Shown here: in pieces, positions 55,105 to 63,694 of the stretch | Numbering within the stretch: the first letter of the stretch is position 1 | How the letters are laid out: each line of letters starts with the position of its first letter | Source of the DNA: JACCVL01 sp963704295 | GTDB lineage: Bacteria; Actinomycetota; Actinomycetes; Propionibacteriales; Nocardioidaceae | Assembly: GCA_963704295.1 (NCBI GenBank) | Contig: OY969884.1 | Span: 2,813,065-2,877,064, forward strand | Reading direction: 5' to 3' | DNA length: 64,000 bases | The notes under the pieces: model-generated | Databases searched by the model: none | Told to the model about the DNA's origin: nothing | The model's input: the letters and a program-made list of their open reading frames with translations, nothing else | Program-made: the position numbers and the translations under genes

Positions 55105-56105
55105 TGTCGGTGGGCGAGGCCGGGGTGGACCCGAGCGCGGTCGATCTGTCGGTCGAGATCGCCGGCGCCCGGTTCCCGACGCCGGTGATGACTGCCTCCG
55201 GCTGCGCGGCTGCCGGCCGCGAACTGGCGCCGTTCCTGGACGTGTCGACCATCGGTGCGGTGGTGACCAAGTCGGTGATGCTCGACCCGCGTTCCGGCCG
55301 ACCCACGCCGCGGATGGTGGAGACCCCGTCCGGAATGCTGAACTCGATCGGCCTGCAGGGACCTGGTGTGGACGCCTTCCTCGCCCAGGATCTGCCCTGG
55401 CTGGTGCAGCACGGTGCCCGCGCGGTGGTGTCGATCGCCGGTGGCTCCCTCGGGGAGTACGCCGAACTGGCCCGCCGTGTCGGCGTCAGCCCCGGGGTGA
55501 CCGCGGTCGAGGTCAACATCTCCTGTCCGAACGTGGAGAACCGCGGCCTGGTCTTCGCGTGCGACCCGTTCCAGGCGGCCCGGGCGGTCGCCGCGGCCCG
55601 GCGCGGGGTGCCGCACGACCTCCCCGTCCTGGCCAAGCTGTCGCCGGACGTCACCGACGTCGTCTCGGTCGCCGAAGCGGTCATGGAGGCCGGCGCGACC
55701 GGCCTGTCGATGGTCAACACCACGCTCGGTCTTGCCGTCGACCCCGAGACTCTGCGCCCGACGCTCGGTGGACTCACCGGCGGACTGTCCGGTCCGGCCA
55801 TCCGGCCGCTGGCGCTGCGTTGCGTGTGGCAGGTGCACGCCGCCATGCCGGACGTGCCGATCATCGGTATCGGTGGCATCCGCACCGGCTTCGACGCGCT
55901 GGAATTCCTCGCCGCCGGGGCGTCCGCGGTGCAGGTCGGCACCGTCATCTTCCACGACCCGAGCGCGCCGGCGCGGGTCGCCGACGAGCTCCGTGCCGAG
56001 CTGGCGGTTCGCGGGGTGCTCTCCCCCCGCGACGTCGTCGGGGTCGCCCATCGGCCCGCCGGTGCCCCGCTGCGGGCGTCGGCCGGTCAGGAGGTGACGG
56101 CGTGA
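55104..56105 (+). CDS. pyrD: Dihydroorotate dehydrogenase B catalytic subunit
   Basis: A 333-residue FMN protein of the class 1B family, recognised by the partnership with pyrK and by MTASGCAAAGRELAPFLDVS, SVMLDPRSGRPTPRMVETPS, the catalytic cysteine in VEVNISCPNVENRG, and the phosphate-binding IGIGGIRTGFDALEFLAAGA. It oxidises dihydroorotate to orotate. ATG 55104 shares its first base with the pyrK stop. The gene overlaps pyrF. Confidence 0.96.
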   Translation: MSVGEAGVDPSAVDLSVEIAGARFPTPVMTASGCAAAGRELAPFLDVSTIGAVVTKSVMLDPRSGRPTPRMVETPSGMLNSIGLQGPGVDAFLAQDLPWLVQHGARAVVSIAGGSLGEYAELARRVGVSPGVTAVEVNISCPNVENRGLVFACDPFQAARAVAAARRGVPHDLPVLAKLSPDVTDVVSVAEAVMEAGATGLSMVNTTLGLAVDPETLRPTLGGLTGGLSGPAIRPLALRCVWQVHAAMPDVPIIGIGGIRTGFDALEFLAAGASAVQVGTVIFHDPSAPARVADELRAELAVRGVLSPRDVVGVAHRPAGAPLRASAGQEVTA

Positions 56106-57010
56106 GCACCGCCGCGGCTGCCGCCGGGTCCGTCCGCAGACCCTTCGGCGACCGGCTGTCGGCCGCGGTCGGCGACCGGGGCCAGCTCTGCGTGGGCATC
56201 GACCCGCACCCGGCCCTCCTGCGGGCGTGGGGGTTCGGGGACGACGCCGACGGGTTGGGTCGGTTCGCGCGCACAGCCGTCGCGGCGCTGGCCGACTGCG
56301 TCGCGGTCATCAAGCCCCAGTCCGCGTTCTTCGAGCGGCACGGGTCGCGTGGGATGGCGGCGCTCGAGGAGACGGTCGCCGCTGCGCAGGCGGCCGGAGC
56401 GCTGGTGGTCCTCGACGTCAAACGCGGGGACATCGGCTCGACGGCGCAGGCCTACGCGGACGCCTACCTGCGGGCCGACTCGCCGATCCCCGCGGACGCC
56501 GCCACCGTGAGCCCCTTCCTCGGGTTCGGGTCACTGCGCCCGTTCCTGGACACTGCCCGCGAGCACGGCAGTGGCGTCTTCGTGCTCGCGCTGACGTCCA
56601 ACCCCGAGGGCGCCTCGGTGCAGCGGGCTCGCGTCGTCTCCGAGGACGTGGGCGGCGGCAGCGTCAGCCGCACGGTGGCGAGCGAGTTGCTCGGCGCGGT
56701 CCGTGCGGAGAACGCCGGCGACCGGACCGGCGACGGCGCGCTGGGGTCGATCGGTGCGGTGGTGGGCGCCACCGTCGACAGTGCCGGCGAGCACCTGGAC
56801 GTGGGCGGGCCGCTGCTGGTCCCCGGTCTCGGTGCGCAGGGTGCCGGCCCGGCCGACATCGGCCGGCAGTTCGGTTCCGTGGCGCGCCAGGTGCTGCCAG
56901 CTGCGTCCCGCTCGGTGCTCGTGGCCGGCCCGGATCCCGATGCGCTGCGCTCAGCGGCCTTGCGGTTGCGTGACGAGCTGACTGCGGTCCTCGACCGGGC
57001 GTCGGCATGA
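56102..57010 (+). CDS. pyrF: Orotidine 5'-phosphate decarboxylase (long type)
   Basis: A 302-residue TIM-barrel decarboxylase making UMP. The catalytic Lys-Asp network is in VVLDVKRGDIGSTAQAYADA, and the substrate-binding ASVQRARVVSED and GLGAQGAGPADIGRQF segments are present. The length identifies the longer actinobacterial/archaeal-like class (PyrF-type 2) rather than the 230-residue E. coli form. GTG 56102 overlaps pyrD, and this closes the operon pyrR-pyrB-pyrC-carA-carB-pyrK-pyrD-pyrF. Confidence 0.95.
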   Translation: MSTAAAAAGSVRRPFGDRLSAAVGDRGQLCVGIDPHPALLRAWGFGDDADGLGRFARTAVAALADCVAVIKPQSAFFERHGSRGMAALEETVAAAQAAGALVVLDVKRGDIGSTAQAYADAYLRADSPIPADAATVSPFLGFGSLRPFLDTAREHGSGVFVLALTSNPEGASVQRARVVSEDVGGGSVSRTVASELLGAVRAENAGDRTGDGALGSIGAVVGATVDSAGEHLDVGGPLLVPGLGAQGAGPADIGRQFGSVARQVLPAASRSVLVAGPDPDALRSAALRLRDELTAVLDRASA

Positions 57011-57016
57011 GACGCT

Positions 57017-57022
57017 TAGCCT
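57017..57022 (+). promoter_or_regulatory. Candidate -10 element for the lipoprotein gene
   Basis: TAGCCT lies 43 bases before the ATG at 57066, just after the pyrF stop, with AAGGGGAG as ribosome-binding site downstream. No -35 hexamer is apparent. Confidence 0.4.
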
Positions 57023-57065
57023 GCGCGTGCGCGAGAGCCGCCACGATTCGAAGGGGAGCATCTTC

Positions 57066-57581
57066 ATGAAGCGTTGGACCACCCACACCGCCGTCGCGGG
57101 CACCTTCGTGGTGCTAGGGACGCTGGCCGGCTGCGGTGGCAGCGACAGCGGTGACACCGGCACCGACAGCGCCGGTGACTACTGCTCCTCGCTGGAGGAG
57201 GCCAAGACCCAGTTCGACAGCCTGGATCAGGGCGACCTGGCCAACTTCGACGAGGCCTTCGGCACCCTGCGCGGGCTTGCTGACCAGTCGCCGGAGGAGG
57301 TCTCGGCCGAGTGGGAGACGATGGTCGGTGGCATCGACCAGCTCGAGGCGGCCGTCGAGGAGGCCGGCCTCACCCTGGACGAGCTCGCGGCGATCGCGGA
57401 GGACCCGACCGCCATGCCCGACGACGTCGACATGGCCAAGCTGCAGGAGCTCGGCACCAAGATGCAGGAGCTGAACAGCGCCGAGTTCACCGAGGCGGGC
57501 GACGCGATCACCGCGCACGCCAAGGAAGAGTGCAACATCGACCTCGAGGACGGCGCGAGCGAGGCACCGCCGACCGAGTGA
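57066..57581 (+). CDS. Small secreted lipoprotein of unknown function
   Basis: A 171-residue putative lipoprotein. The signal peptide MKRWTTHTAVAGTFVVLGTL ends in LAGC with Cys23 for lipidation, followed by a Ser/Asp-rich linker and an acidic alpha-helical domain with two further cysteines (YCSSLEEAK and EECNIDLED) that could form a disulfide. I recognise no family. It stands alone between pyrF and mihF, with its own promoter and a terminator-like hairpin after it. Confidence 0.82.
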   Translation: MKRWTTHTAVAGTFVVLGTLAGCGGSDSGDTGTDSAGDYCSSLEEAKTQFDSLDQGDLANFDEAFGTLRGLADQSPEEVSAEWETMVGGIDQLEAAVEEAGLTLDELAAIAEDPTAMPDDVDMAKLQELGTKMQELNSAEFTEAGDAITAHAKEECNIDLEDGASEAPPTE

Positions 57582-57595
57582 CCGGTACGCACGTC

Positions 57596-57630
57596 GGAGG
57601 CCGCGGTCGGCATTGCCCGCCGCGGCCTCC
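57596..57630 (+). terminator. 11-bp hairpin between the lipoprotein gene and mihF
   Basis: GGAGGCCGCGG (57596-57606) and CCGCGGCCTCC (57620-57630) pair perfectly around a 13-base loop. It lies 15 bases after the lipoprotein stop and before the next candidate promoter at 57637. No T-tract follows. Confidence 0.75.
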
Positions 57631-57636
57631 GCTCGC

Positions 57637-57642
57637 TAGGTT
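57637..57642 (+). promoter_or_regulatory. Candidate -10 element for mihF
   Basis: TAGGTT follows the hairpin at 57596-57630 and precedes the mihF start by 44 bases, so it could start the mihF-gmk-rpoZ transcript. Confidence 0.38.
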
Positions 57643-57686
57643 CACTTCCGCGCCCCCTGCATGCCTGTGACGATGAGGTGACTTCC

Positions 57687-58007
57687 GTGGCCCTGCCGCC
57701 GCTCACGCCCGAACAGCGTCAGGCAGCACTGGACAAGGCGGCAGCCGCGCGACGGGAGCGGGCCAAGGTCAAGAACCGGCTCAAGCACGCCGGCGGCTCG
57801 CTCAGCGAGGTGCTGCAGGCCGGTCAGGACGACACCGTCGTGGGCAAGATGCGGGTGCTGGACCTGCTGCAGTCGATGCCGGGGGTCGGCAAGGTGCGTG
57901 CTCAGCAGCTGATGGAGCGGATCGGCATCGCCCCCACCCGTCGGGTCCGGGGACTCGGCAGCAACCAGATCGCCGCGCTCGAGCGTGAGTTTGCCGAGCG
58001 CGACTGA
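57687..58007 (+). CDS. mihF: Mycobacterial-type integration host factor MihF
   Basis: A 106-residue nucleoid-associated DNA-binding protein confined to actinobacteria. It is near-identical in form to the Streptomyces protein: VALPPLTPEQRQAALDKAAA, KNRLKHAGGSLSEVLQAGQ, and the helix-hairpin-helix SMPGVGKVRAQQLMERIGI followed by RRVRGLGSNQIAALEREF. GTG 57687 is preferred because GAGG lies eight bases upstream; GTG 57678 would add three residues. Its 3' end overlaps gmk by 23 bases, a long overlap for this window. Confidence 0.94.
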   Translation: MALPPLTPEQRQAALDKAAAARRERAKVKNRLKHAGGSLSEVLQAGQDDTVVGKMRVLDLLQSMPGVGKVRAQQLMERIGIAPTRRVRGLGSNQIAALEREFAERD

Positions 58008-58650
58008 CGGTGGCCGCGGCGGGCGGCGGGGGCTGATCGTCCTTGCCGGTCCCACCGCGGTCGGCAAGGGCACGGTGGTCGCCGAGGTGCGCCGGCGACA
58101 TCCACGGGTGTGGGTGTCGGTGTCGGCCACCACCCGACCCCCGCGTCCCGGTGAGCGCGACGGCGAGCACTACCTGTTCGTCGACGACGCCCGCTTCGAC
58201 CAGATGGTCGCCGACGGCGAGCTGCTGGAGTGGGCGGTCGTGCACGGGAGGCACCGCTACGGCACCCCCCGCCGCCCGGTGCAGGACGTGCTCGAGTCCG
58301 GCGGGCGCGCGCTGCTCGAGATCGACCTGCAGGGGGCGCGCCAGGTGCGGGCCGAGCTCCCGGACGCCTGCTTCGTGTTCCTCGCCCCCCCGAGCTGGGA
58401 CGAGCTCGAGCGCCGGCTGGCTCGCCGCGGCACCGAAACGGCCGCCGAACGGGACCGCCGGCTGGCCACCGCGCGGGCCGAGCTCGCCGCCGAGGGGGAG
58501 TTCGACGTGACGATCGTGAACGCCGACGTTCGGCAGGCGGCCGACGAGTTGGTAGCCTTGTGGGACTCGGCGCACGAGGTCCGGCCCGATGCACCGGCCG
58601 GACCGTCCGCGAGCGCGAGCAGACCCGCACCCGACATCAGTGAGGCGTGA
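57985..58650 (+). CDS. gmk: Guanylate kinase
   Basis: A 221-residue kinase converting GMP to GDP. The P-loop GPTAVGKGTVVAEV has Ala in place of Ser, as in many actinobacteria. The GMP-binding SVSATTRPPRPGERDGEHYL and EWAVVHGRHRYGTP, and the VLLEID-like ALLEIDLQGARQVR, are intact. GTG 57985 lies inside the end of mihF; TTG 57991 is an alternative. A C-terminal Ala/Ser/Pro-rich tail follows the core. rpoZ starts three bases after its stop. Confidence 0.93.
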   Translation: MSLPSATDGGRGGRRGLIVLAGPTAVGKGTVVAEVRRRHPRVWVSVSATTRPPRPGERDGEHYLFVDDARFDQMVADGELLEWAVVHGRHRYGTPRRPVQDVLESGGRALLEIDLQGARQVRAELPDACFVFLAPPSWDELERRLARRGTETAAERDRRLATARAELAAEGEFDVTIVNADVRQAADELVALWDSAHEVRPDAPAGPSASASRPAPDISEA

Positions 58651-58653
58651 CCC

Positions 58654-58935
58654 GTGTCCGGACCCCAGGCCAAAGCCGAGGGCATCACCAACCCACCGAT
58701 CGACACCCTGCTGGAGAAGACCGACTCCAAGTACAAGCTGGTGCTCTACAGCGCCAAGCGGGCTCGTCAGATCAACGCCTACTACTCGCAGCTCGGTGAG
58801 GGCCTGCTCGAGTACGTCGGGCCGCTCGTCGACACCCACGTGCAGGAGAAGCCGCTGTCGATCGCGCTGCGGGAGATCCAGAGCGACCTGCTGGTCTGCG
58901 AAGACATCGTCGAGCCCGAGGACTCCGAGGCCTGA
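58654..58935 (+). CDS. rpoZ: RNA polymerase omega subunit
   Basis: A 93-residue omega subunit that binds the beta-prime subunit and assists assembly. The conserved block ITNPPIDTLLEKTDSKYKLV and the YSAKRARQINAYYSQLGEG helix are present, as in actinobacterial RpoZ. GTG 58654. The gmk-rpoZ-coaBC order is the usual one. Confidence 0.95.
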   Translation: MSGPQAKAEGITNPPIDTLLEKTDSKYKLVLYSAKRARQINAYYSQLGEGLLEYVGPLVDTHVQEKPLSIALREIQSDLLVCEDIVEPEDSEA

Positions 58936-58961
58936 GGCCCGCTCCGGCCTCGCCCACACCC

Positions 58962-60242
58962 ATGGCTGCCGAGCCGCGCCGCCTCTCGGTCGTCCTCGGT
59001 GTGGGCGGCGGGATTGCGGCGTACAAGGCCTGTGAGGTGCTGCGGCTGCTGACCGAGTCCGGTCACGGCGTCCGCGTGGTCCCCACCCGCTCGGCGCTGA
59101 GGTTCGTCGGTGCCCCTACCTGGGAGGCGCTGTCCGGTCGTCCGGTGAGCGCTGACGTCTTCACCGACGTCCCCGAGGTGGCGCACGTCCGGATCGGCCG
59201 GGAGGCCGACCTGGTGCTCGTCGCCCCGGCCACCGCCGACCTGCTCGCGCGGATGGTGCACGGGCGCGCCGACGACCTGTTGACCGCGACGCTGCTGACC
59301 GTACGGTGCCCGGTCGTCGTGGTCCCGGCCATGCACACGGAGATGTGGGAGCACCCCGCGACGCAGCACAACGTGACCACCCTGCGGGCCCGCGGGGTGG
59401 TCGTCGTCGAACCGGCCGTGGGCCGGCTGACCGGACCCGACGTCGGCAAGGGCAGGCTGCCGGACCCGGTGCAGATCGTCGAGGTTGCGCTGGCGGCACT
59501 GCACCGGTCGACGCCGGCGGACGGCTCCACGCCTCCGGCCGCCGACCTGGCCGGCCGGCGGGTGCTGGTGACTGCCGGTGGGACCCGTGAGCCGCTCGAC
59601 CCGGTCCGTTTCCTCGGGAACCGCTCGTCCGGGCTGATGGGATACGCCCTCGCCACCGCGGCGGTCGCTCGCGGGGCCGAGGTCACCGTGCTGGCGGCCA
59701 ACGTCGGCCTCCCCGACCCGGCCGGAGTGACCGTCGTGCCGCTGGAGACCACCGCCCAGCTGCACGACAGCGCGGTGCGCGCCGCCGCGGACGCCGACGC
59801 CGTGGTGATGGCTGCCGCGCCGTCGGACTTCCGCCCGGTCCATCCGGCGCTGACCAAGATCAAGAAGCAGCCGGACGGCTCGGTCCCCGCCCTCGAGCTG
59901 GTGCAGACGCCGGACGTCCTTGCCGACCTGGTCCGCCGGCGCTCTGCTGGCGCGCTGCCGGTCATCGTGGGCTTCGCGGCGGAGACCGGTGACTCGACGG
60001 CCGACGTGCTCGATCACGCCCGAGCCAAGCTCCGCCGCAAGGGCTGTGACCTGCTCGTGGTCAACGACGTGAGCGGCGGGCGGGTGTTCGGCAGCGACGA
60101 CACCGAGGCGATCGTGCTCGACCGTGCCGGTGCGGAGACGCCGGTCGGTCCCGGCTCCAAGCTCGACCTCGCCGAGGTCGTCTGGGACCTGGTGGTCAAG
60201 CACCTGTCCGACGGGGCGCCCGACCGTCCGACGGTAGGCTGA
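58962..60242 (+). CDS. coaBC: Bifunctional phosphopantothenoylcysteine decarboxylase/synthetase
   Basis: A 426-residue bifunctional enzyme of coenzyme A synthesis. The N-terminal CoaC flavoprotein domain (about 1-190) starts LSVVLGVGGGIAAYKACEVL and contains VVVPAMHTEMWEHPATQHN. The C-terminal CoaB domain has VLVTAGGTREPLDPVRFLGN and the RSSGLMGYALA block that binds CTP. ATG 58962, 26 bases after rpoZ. A second actinobacterial form fused to other domains was not seen. Confidence 0.96.
   Translation: MAAEPRRLSVVLGVGGGIAAYKACEVLRLLTESGHGVRVVPTRSALRFVGAPTWEALSGRPVSADVFTDVPEVAHVRIGREADLVLVAPATADLLARMVHGRADDLLTATLLTVRCPVVVVPAMHTEMWEHPATQHNVTTLRARGVVVVEPAVGRLTGPDVGKGRLPDPVQIVEVALAALHRSTPADGSTPPAADLAGRRVLVTAGGTREPLDPVRFLGNRSSGLMGYALATAAVARGAEVTVLAANVGLPDPAGVTVVPLETTAQLHDSAVRAAADADAVVMAAAPSDFRPVHPALTKIKKQPDGSVPALELVQTPDVLADLVRRRSAGALPVIVGFAAETGDSTADVLDHARAKLRRKGCDLLVVNDVSGGRVFGSDDTEAIVLDRAGAETPVGPGSKLDLAEVVWDLVVKHLSDGAPDRPTVG
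60235..60240 (+). promoter_or_regulatory. Candidate -10 element for metK
   Basis: TAGGCT overlaps the coaBC stop and lies 67 bases before the metK GTG. The leader is too short for a SAM riboswitch and none is seen. Confidence 0.38.
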
Positions 60243-60307
60243 GCGGCACCACGACCGCGGACCCCGCACCGCCGGCCGCGAGCCTCGACCGTCGAACGGA
60301 GCCCCGC

Positions 60308-61504
60308 GTGACCCGTCGCCTGTTCACCTCCGAGTCCGTGACGGAAGGCCACCCCGACAAGATCGCCGACCAGATCAGCGACAGCATCCTGGACGCCCTG
60401 CTGGAGCAGGACCCGGCCAGCCGGGTCGCGGTGGAGACGCTGGTGACCACCGGTCTCGTGGTCGTGGCGGGCGAGGTGACCACGGAGGCCTGGGCCGACA
60501 TCCCGCGGATCGTGCGGGACCGGGTGCTGGCGATCGGGTACGACAGCTCGCAGAAGGGCTTCGACGGCGCCTCCTGCGGCGTGCAGGTCAGCATCGGCGC
60601 CCAGTCCGCGGACATCGCGGCCGGCGTCGACGACGCCTACGAGGAGCGCACCGGCGGATCGGTCGACCCGCTGGACCGGCAGGGCGCCGGGGACCAGGGC
60701 CTGATGTTCGGCTACGCCTGCGACGACACGCCCGAGCTGATGCCGCTGCCGATCACCATCGCGCACCGGATGGCGCAACGGCTGGCGGAGGTTCGGCGCG
60801 ACCAGACCATGGCGTACCTGCGTCCGGACGGCAAGACCCAGGTGACGGTGGAGTACGCCGCCGACGGCAGCCCGCGCCGGGTGGACACGGTGGTGGTGTC
60901 CAGCCAGCACGCCGCCGACATCGACCTCGGCGCGATGCTCACCCCCGACGTGCGCAAGCACGTCGTCGACGAGGTCCTCGACCGGTTCGACATCGACTCG
61001 TCCGACTACCGGCTGCTGGTCAACCCGACCGGGCGGTTCGAGATCGGTGGACCCATGGGCGATGCCGGGCTCACCGGTCGCAAGATCATCATCGACACCT
61101 ACGGCGGGATGGCCCGGCACGGAGGCGGCGCGTTCAGCGGCAAGGACCCGTCCAAGGTGGACCGCTCGGCTGCGTACGCGATGCGCTGGGTGGCCAAGCA
61201 CGTGGTCGCGGCCGGCCTGGCCCGGCGCTGCGAGGCACAGGTCGCCTACGCGATCGGGGCCGCGCACCCGGTCGGTTTCTATGTCGACTGCTTCGGCACC
61301 GAGCAGGTGCCGGTGGACCGGATCCAGTCCGCGGTCCGTGCGGTGTTCGACCTGCGGCCGGCCGCGCTGATCCGCGACCTCGACCTGCTGCGCCCGATCT
61401 ACGCCGGCACCGCGGCCTACGGTCACTTCGGTCGCGAGCTGCCGGCCTTCACCTGGGAGCACGTGACGCGGGTCGACGACCTGCGCTCGGCCGCCGGCGC
61501 CTGA
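60308..61504 (+). CDS. metK: S-adenosylmethionine synthetase
   Basis: A 398-residue enzyme joining methionine and ATP. The start LFTSESVTEGHPDKIADQIS, the GAGDQGLMFGYACDDTPELM block and the GGGAFSGKDPSKVDRSAAYA loop with the catalytic residues are intact. GTG 60308 has CGGAGC just upstream. It follows coaBC by 65 bases. Confidence 0.97.
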   Translation: MTRRLFTSESVTEGHPDKIADQISDSILDALLEQDPASRVAVETLVTTGLVVVAGEVTTEAWADIPRIVRDRVLAIGYDSSQKGFDGASCGVQVSIGAQSADIAAGVDDAYEERTGGSVDPLDRQGAGDQGLMFGYACDDTPELMPLPITIAHRMAQRLAEVRRDQTMAYLRPDGKTQVTVEYAADGSPRRVDTVVVSSQHAADIDLGAMLTPDVRKHVVDEVLDRFDIDSSDYRLLVNPTGRFEIGGPMGDAGLTGRKIIIDTYGGMARHGGGAFSGKDPSKVDRSAAYAMRWVAKHVVAAGLARRCEAQVAYAIGAAHPVGFYVDCFGTEQVPVDRIQSAVRAVFDLRPAALIRDLDLLRPIYAGTAAYGHFGRELPAFTWEHVTRVDDLRSAAGA

Positions 61505-61527
61505 CCGCTCCGGTCGGCGTCGGCTGG

Positions 61528-61533
61528 TACAAC
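61528..61533 (+). promoter_or_regulatory. Candidate -10 element for leaderless priA mRNA
   Basis: TACAAC ends six bases before GTG 61540. The gap CCCTTG has no ribosome-binding site. This spacing supports GTG 61540 over the TTG at 61537 as the true start. Confidence 0.42.
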
Positions 61534-61539
61534 CCCTTG

Positions 61540-63576
61540 GTGACCCAGCCGCCGCGCGACCGCGAGACCGTCGCCGCGGCTCCGGTCGTGGCGAGCGTCG
61601 CGGTGGAGGTCGGGCTGGCGCACCTCGACCGCCCGTTCGACTACACCGTCCCCGCCTCGGCACCGACGCCGACGGTGGGCTGCCGGGTGCGGGTGCCGTT
61701 CGCCGGCCGGCAGGTCGGCGGCTTCGTGCTGCGGCTCGGCGCGTCCACCGCGCACGGCGGCCGGTTGCAGCCGCTGCGCCGGGTGGTGTCCCCCGAACCG
61801 GTCCTGACCCCGGCCGTCGCCCGGCTGGCGCGGGCGGTGGCGAACCGGTACGCGGGGACGCTGGCCGACGTGCTGCGGCTCGCGGTGCCGCCACGACACG
61901 CGCGGGTGGAGCGGGAGGCACCCGCCGGCCCTGGCTCGCGAGCCGGCGGGTCTGGGCCTGTTGCTCCCGGCCCGGAGCCCGCAGCCGCGGCGAACGCCGG
62001 GCGGGAGGCGTGGCGGGCGGCCGGTGCGGGCGACGGGAGCAGCCTGCCGGAGCGGCTCGCCGCCGGCGGGTCCCCGCGCGCCGCATGGACCGCACTGCCG
62101 GGGGACGACTGGCCGGCCGCGCTGGCGGTCGCGGCGGCGGCCTGCGTGGACAGCGGCAGGGGGGCGCTGCTCTGCCTGCCGGACCGGCGGGACGTGGACC
62201 GGGTGGACGCCGCGCTCGGAGCCGTGCTCGGCCCGGGCCGGCACGTCGTGCTCACCGCGGACCTCGGCCCGGCTCCGCGCTACCGGGCGTTCCTCGCCGC
62301 GCTGCGGGGGAGTGTGCCGGTGGTCGTCGGCACCCGGGCCGCCGCGTTCGCGCCGGTCCAAGGGCTCGGGCTGGCGGTGATCTGGGACGACGGCGACGAC
62401 CTGCACGCCGAGCCGCGCGCGCCGTACCCGCACGCCCGCGACGTGCTGGCGCTGCGCGCCCACCAGGAGGGCGCCGGTCTGCTCGTCGCCGGACACGCCC
62501 GGACTTCGGAGACCCAGCAGTTGGTCGAGTCCGGCTGGCTGTCCGCCGCGCAAGCCGGCCGGGATCGGGTCCGGGCGGCGTGGCCGCGGGTCACCGCCAC
62601 CGGTGGGGCGACCGCCCGGGTCGAGCGGGACCCCGCCGCCCGCGCCGCCCGACTTCCGCACGAGGCGCTGAGCGCGCTCCGGACCGGGCTGGCCCGGGGC
62701 CCGGTGCTGCTGCACGTCCCGCGCACCGGCTACCGCACCCGGCTGGCCTGCCAGGACTGCCGTACTCCGGCAGCCTGCCCGGCCTGCCAAGGTCCGCTCG
62801 GACAGTCCGGTCCCGGCCGGCCACCCGATTGCCGCTGGTGCGGTCGGCCGGAGCCGGACTGGCGCTGCGCGAACTGCGGCAGCGACCGGCTGCGGGCCCC
62901 CGTGGTCGGCGAGCAGCGGACCGCGGAGGAGCTCGGCCGGGCGTTCCCCGGCGTCCCGGTCCGCCGCTCCAGCGGGGACGGCGTGCTCGCCGGGGTGCCG
63001 GACGAGGCGGCGGTGGTGGTGGCGACCCCCGGGGCCGAGCCGCCGGCAGCCCACGGGTACGCCGCTGCGGTGCTGCTCGACGTGGGGCTGTCCCTGGCCC
63101 GGCCGGACCTGCGGGCGACCGAGGACAGCCTGCGGCGCTGGCTCGGGGTCGTCGCACTGGTGCGACCGGCCACCCGGGGAGGCGTGGTGGTCGTCGTCGC
63201 CGAGCCCTCGCTGCCGGTCGTTCAGGCACTGGTCCGGGCCGACCCGGCCGGCTTCGCCGCGCGCGAGCTGGCCGAGCGACGGGCGGCCCGGATGCCCCCC
63301 GCCGCGCGCCTCGCCACCGTCGAGGGCCCGGCCGAGGCGGTGGCGGAGCTCGCCGACCGTCGCCGGGTGGCCACCCTCACCGGTGCCGGCTGGCCGGAGC
63401 CGGCCGACCTGCTCGGCCCGGTGCAGCTGGCCCCGGACCTGGCCCGGCTCGTCGTACGGGTGCCCCGATCCGCGGGGCCGGCGCTGACCAGGACGCTGGC
63501 CGCGCTGCAGGCGGCCCGGACCGCCCGGAAGGCGGCACCGCTGCGGGTCGTGGTCGACCCGGCCGAGCTGGGCTGA
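61540..63576 (+). CDS. priA: Degenerate primosomal protein N' (PriA) lacking ATPase motifs
   Basis: A 678-residue PriA-family protein. The N-terminal DNA-binding region (LDRPFDYTVPASAPTPTVGC and RVRVPFAGRQVGGFVLR) is conserved. The zinc-binding region has all eight cysteines as four CxxC pairs (CQDC, CPAC, CRWC, CANC). The helicase core is decayed: the Walker A GxxxxGKT is absent, and the DEAH box reads DDGDDLH. This pattern is typical of actinobacterial PriA, so it probably helps replication restart as a DNA- and protein-binding factor without unwinding DNA. GTG 61540. Confidence 0.92.
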   Translation: MTQPPRDRETVAAAPVVASVAVEVGLAHLDRPFDYTVPASAPTPTVGCRVRVPFAGRQVGGFVLRLGASTAHGGRLQPLRRVVSPEPVLTPAVARLARAVANRYAGTLADVLRLAVPPRHARVEREAPAGPGSRAGGSGPVAPGPEPAAAANAGREAWRAAGAGDGSSLPERLAAGGSPRAAWTALPGDDWPAALAVAAAACVDSGRGALLCLPDRRDVDRVDAALGAVLGPGRHVVLTADLGPAPRYRAFLAALRGSVPVVVGTRAAAFAPVQGLGLAVIWDDGDDLHAEPRAPYPHARDVLALRAHQEGAGLLVAGHARTSETQQLVESGWLSAAQAGRDRVRAAWPRVTATGGATARVERDPAARAARLPHEALSALRTGLARGPVLLHVPRTGYRTRLACQDCRTPAACPACQGPLGQSGPGRPPDCRWCGRPEPDWRCANCGSDRLRAPVVGEQRTAEELGRAFPGVPVRRSSGDGVLAGVPDEAAVVVATPGAEPPAAHGYAAAVLLDVGLSLARPDLRATEDSLRRWLGVVALVRPATRGGVVVVVAEPSLPVVQALVRADPAGFAARELAERRAARMPPAARLATVEGPAEAVAELADRRRVATLTGAGWPEPADLLGPVQLAPDLARLVVRVPRSAGPALTRTLAALQAARTARKAAPLRVVVDPAELG

Positions 63577-63624
63577 GCCGACCGACCGGCCCCTCCGCGC
63601 ACCCGTCGGGCGGGCCGGCCTCCC

Positions 63625-63630
63625 TAGACT
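63625..63630 (+). promoter_or_regulatory. Candidate -10 element for def
   Basis: TAGACT lies 64 bases before the def GTG at 63695, in the 118-base gap after priA. A 7-bp inverted repeat (CCGGCCC 63586-63592, GGGCCGG 63612-63618) just upstream may be a weak terminator. Confidence 0.35.
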
Positions 63631-63694
63631 GGGCGGCCGCCGGCGCCGCGACCCGCACCCGGCCGTCCAGCACCGCTGCGAGGTGTCCTCCCCC

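Noticed and set aside
60243..60307. SAM riboswitch upstream of metK
   Set aside because: The gap is only 65 bases and shows none of the conserved helices of the known SAM riboswitch classes.
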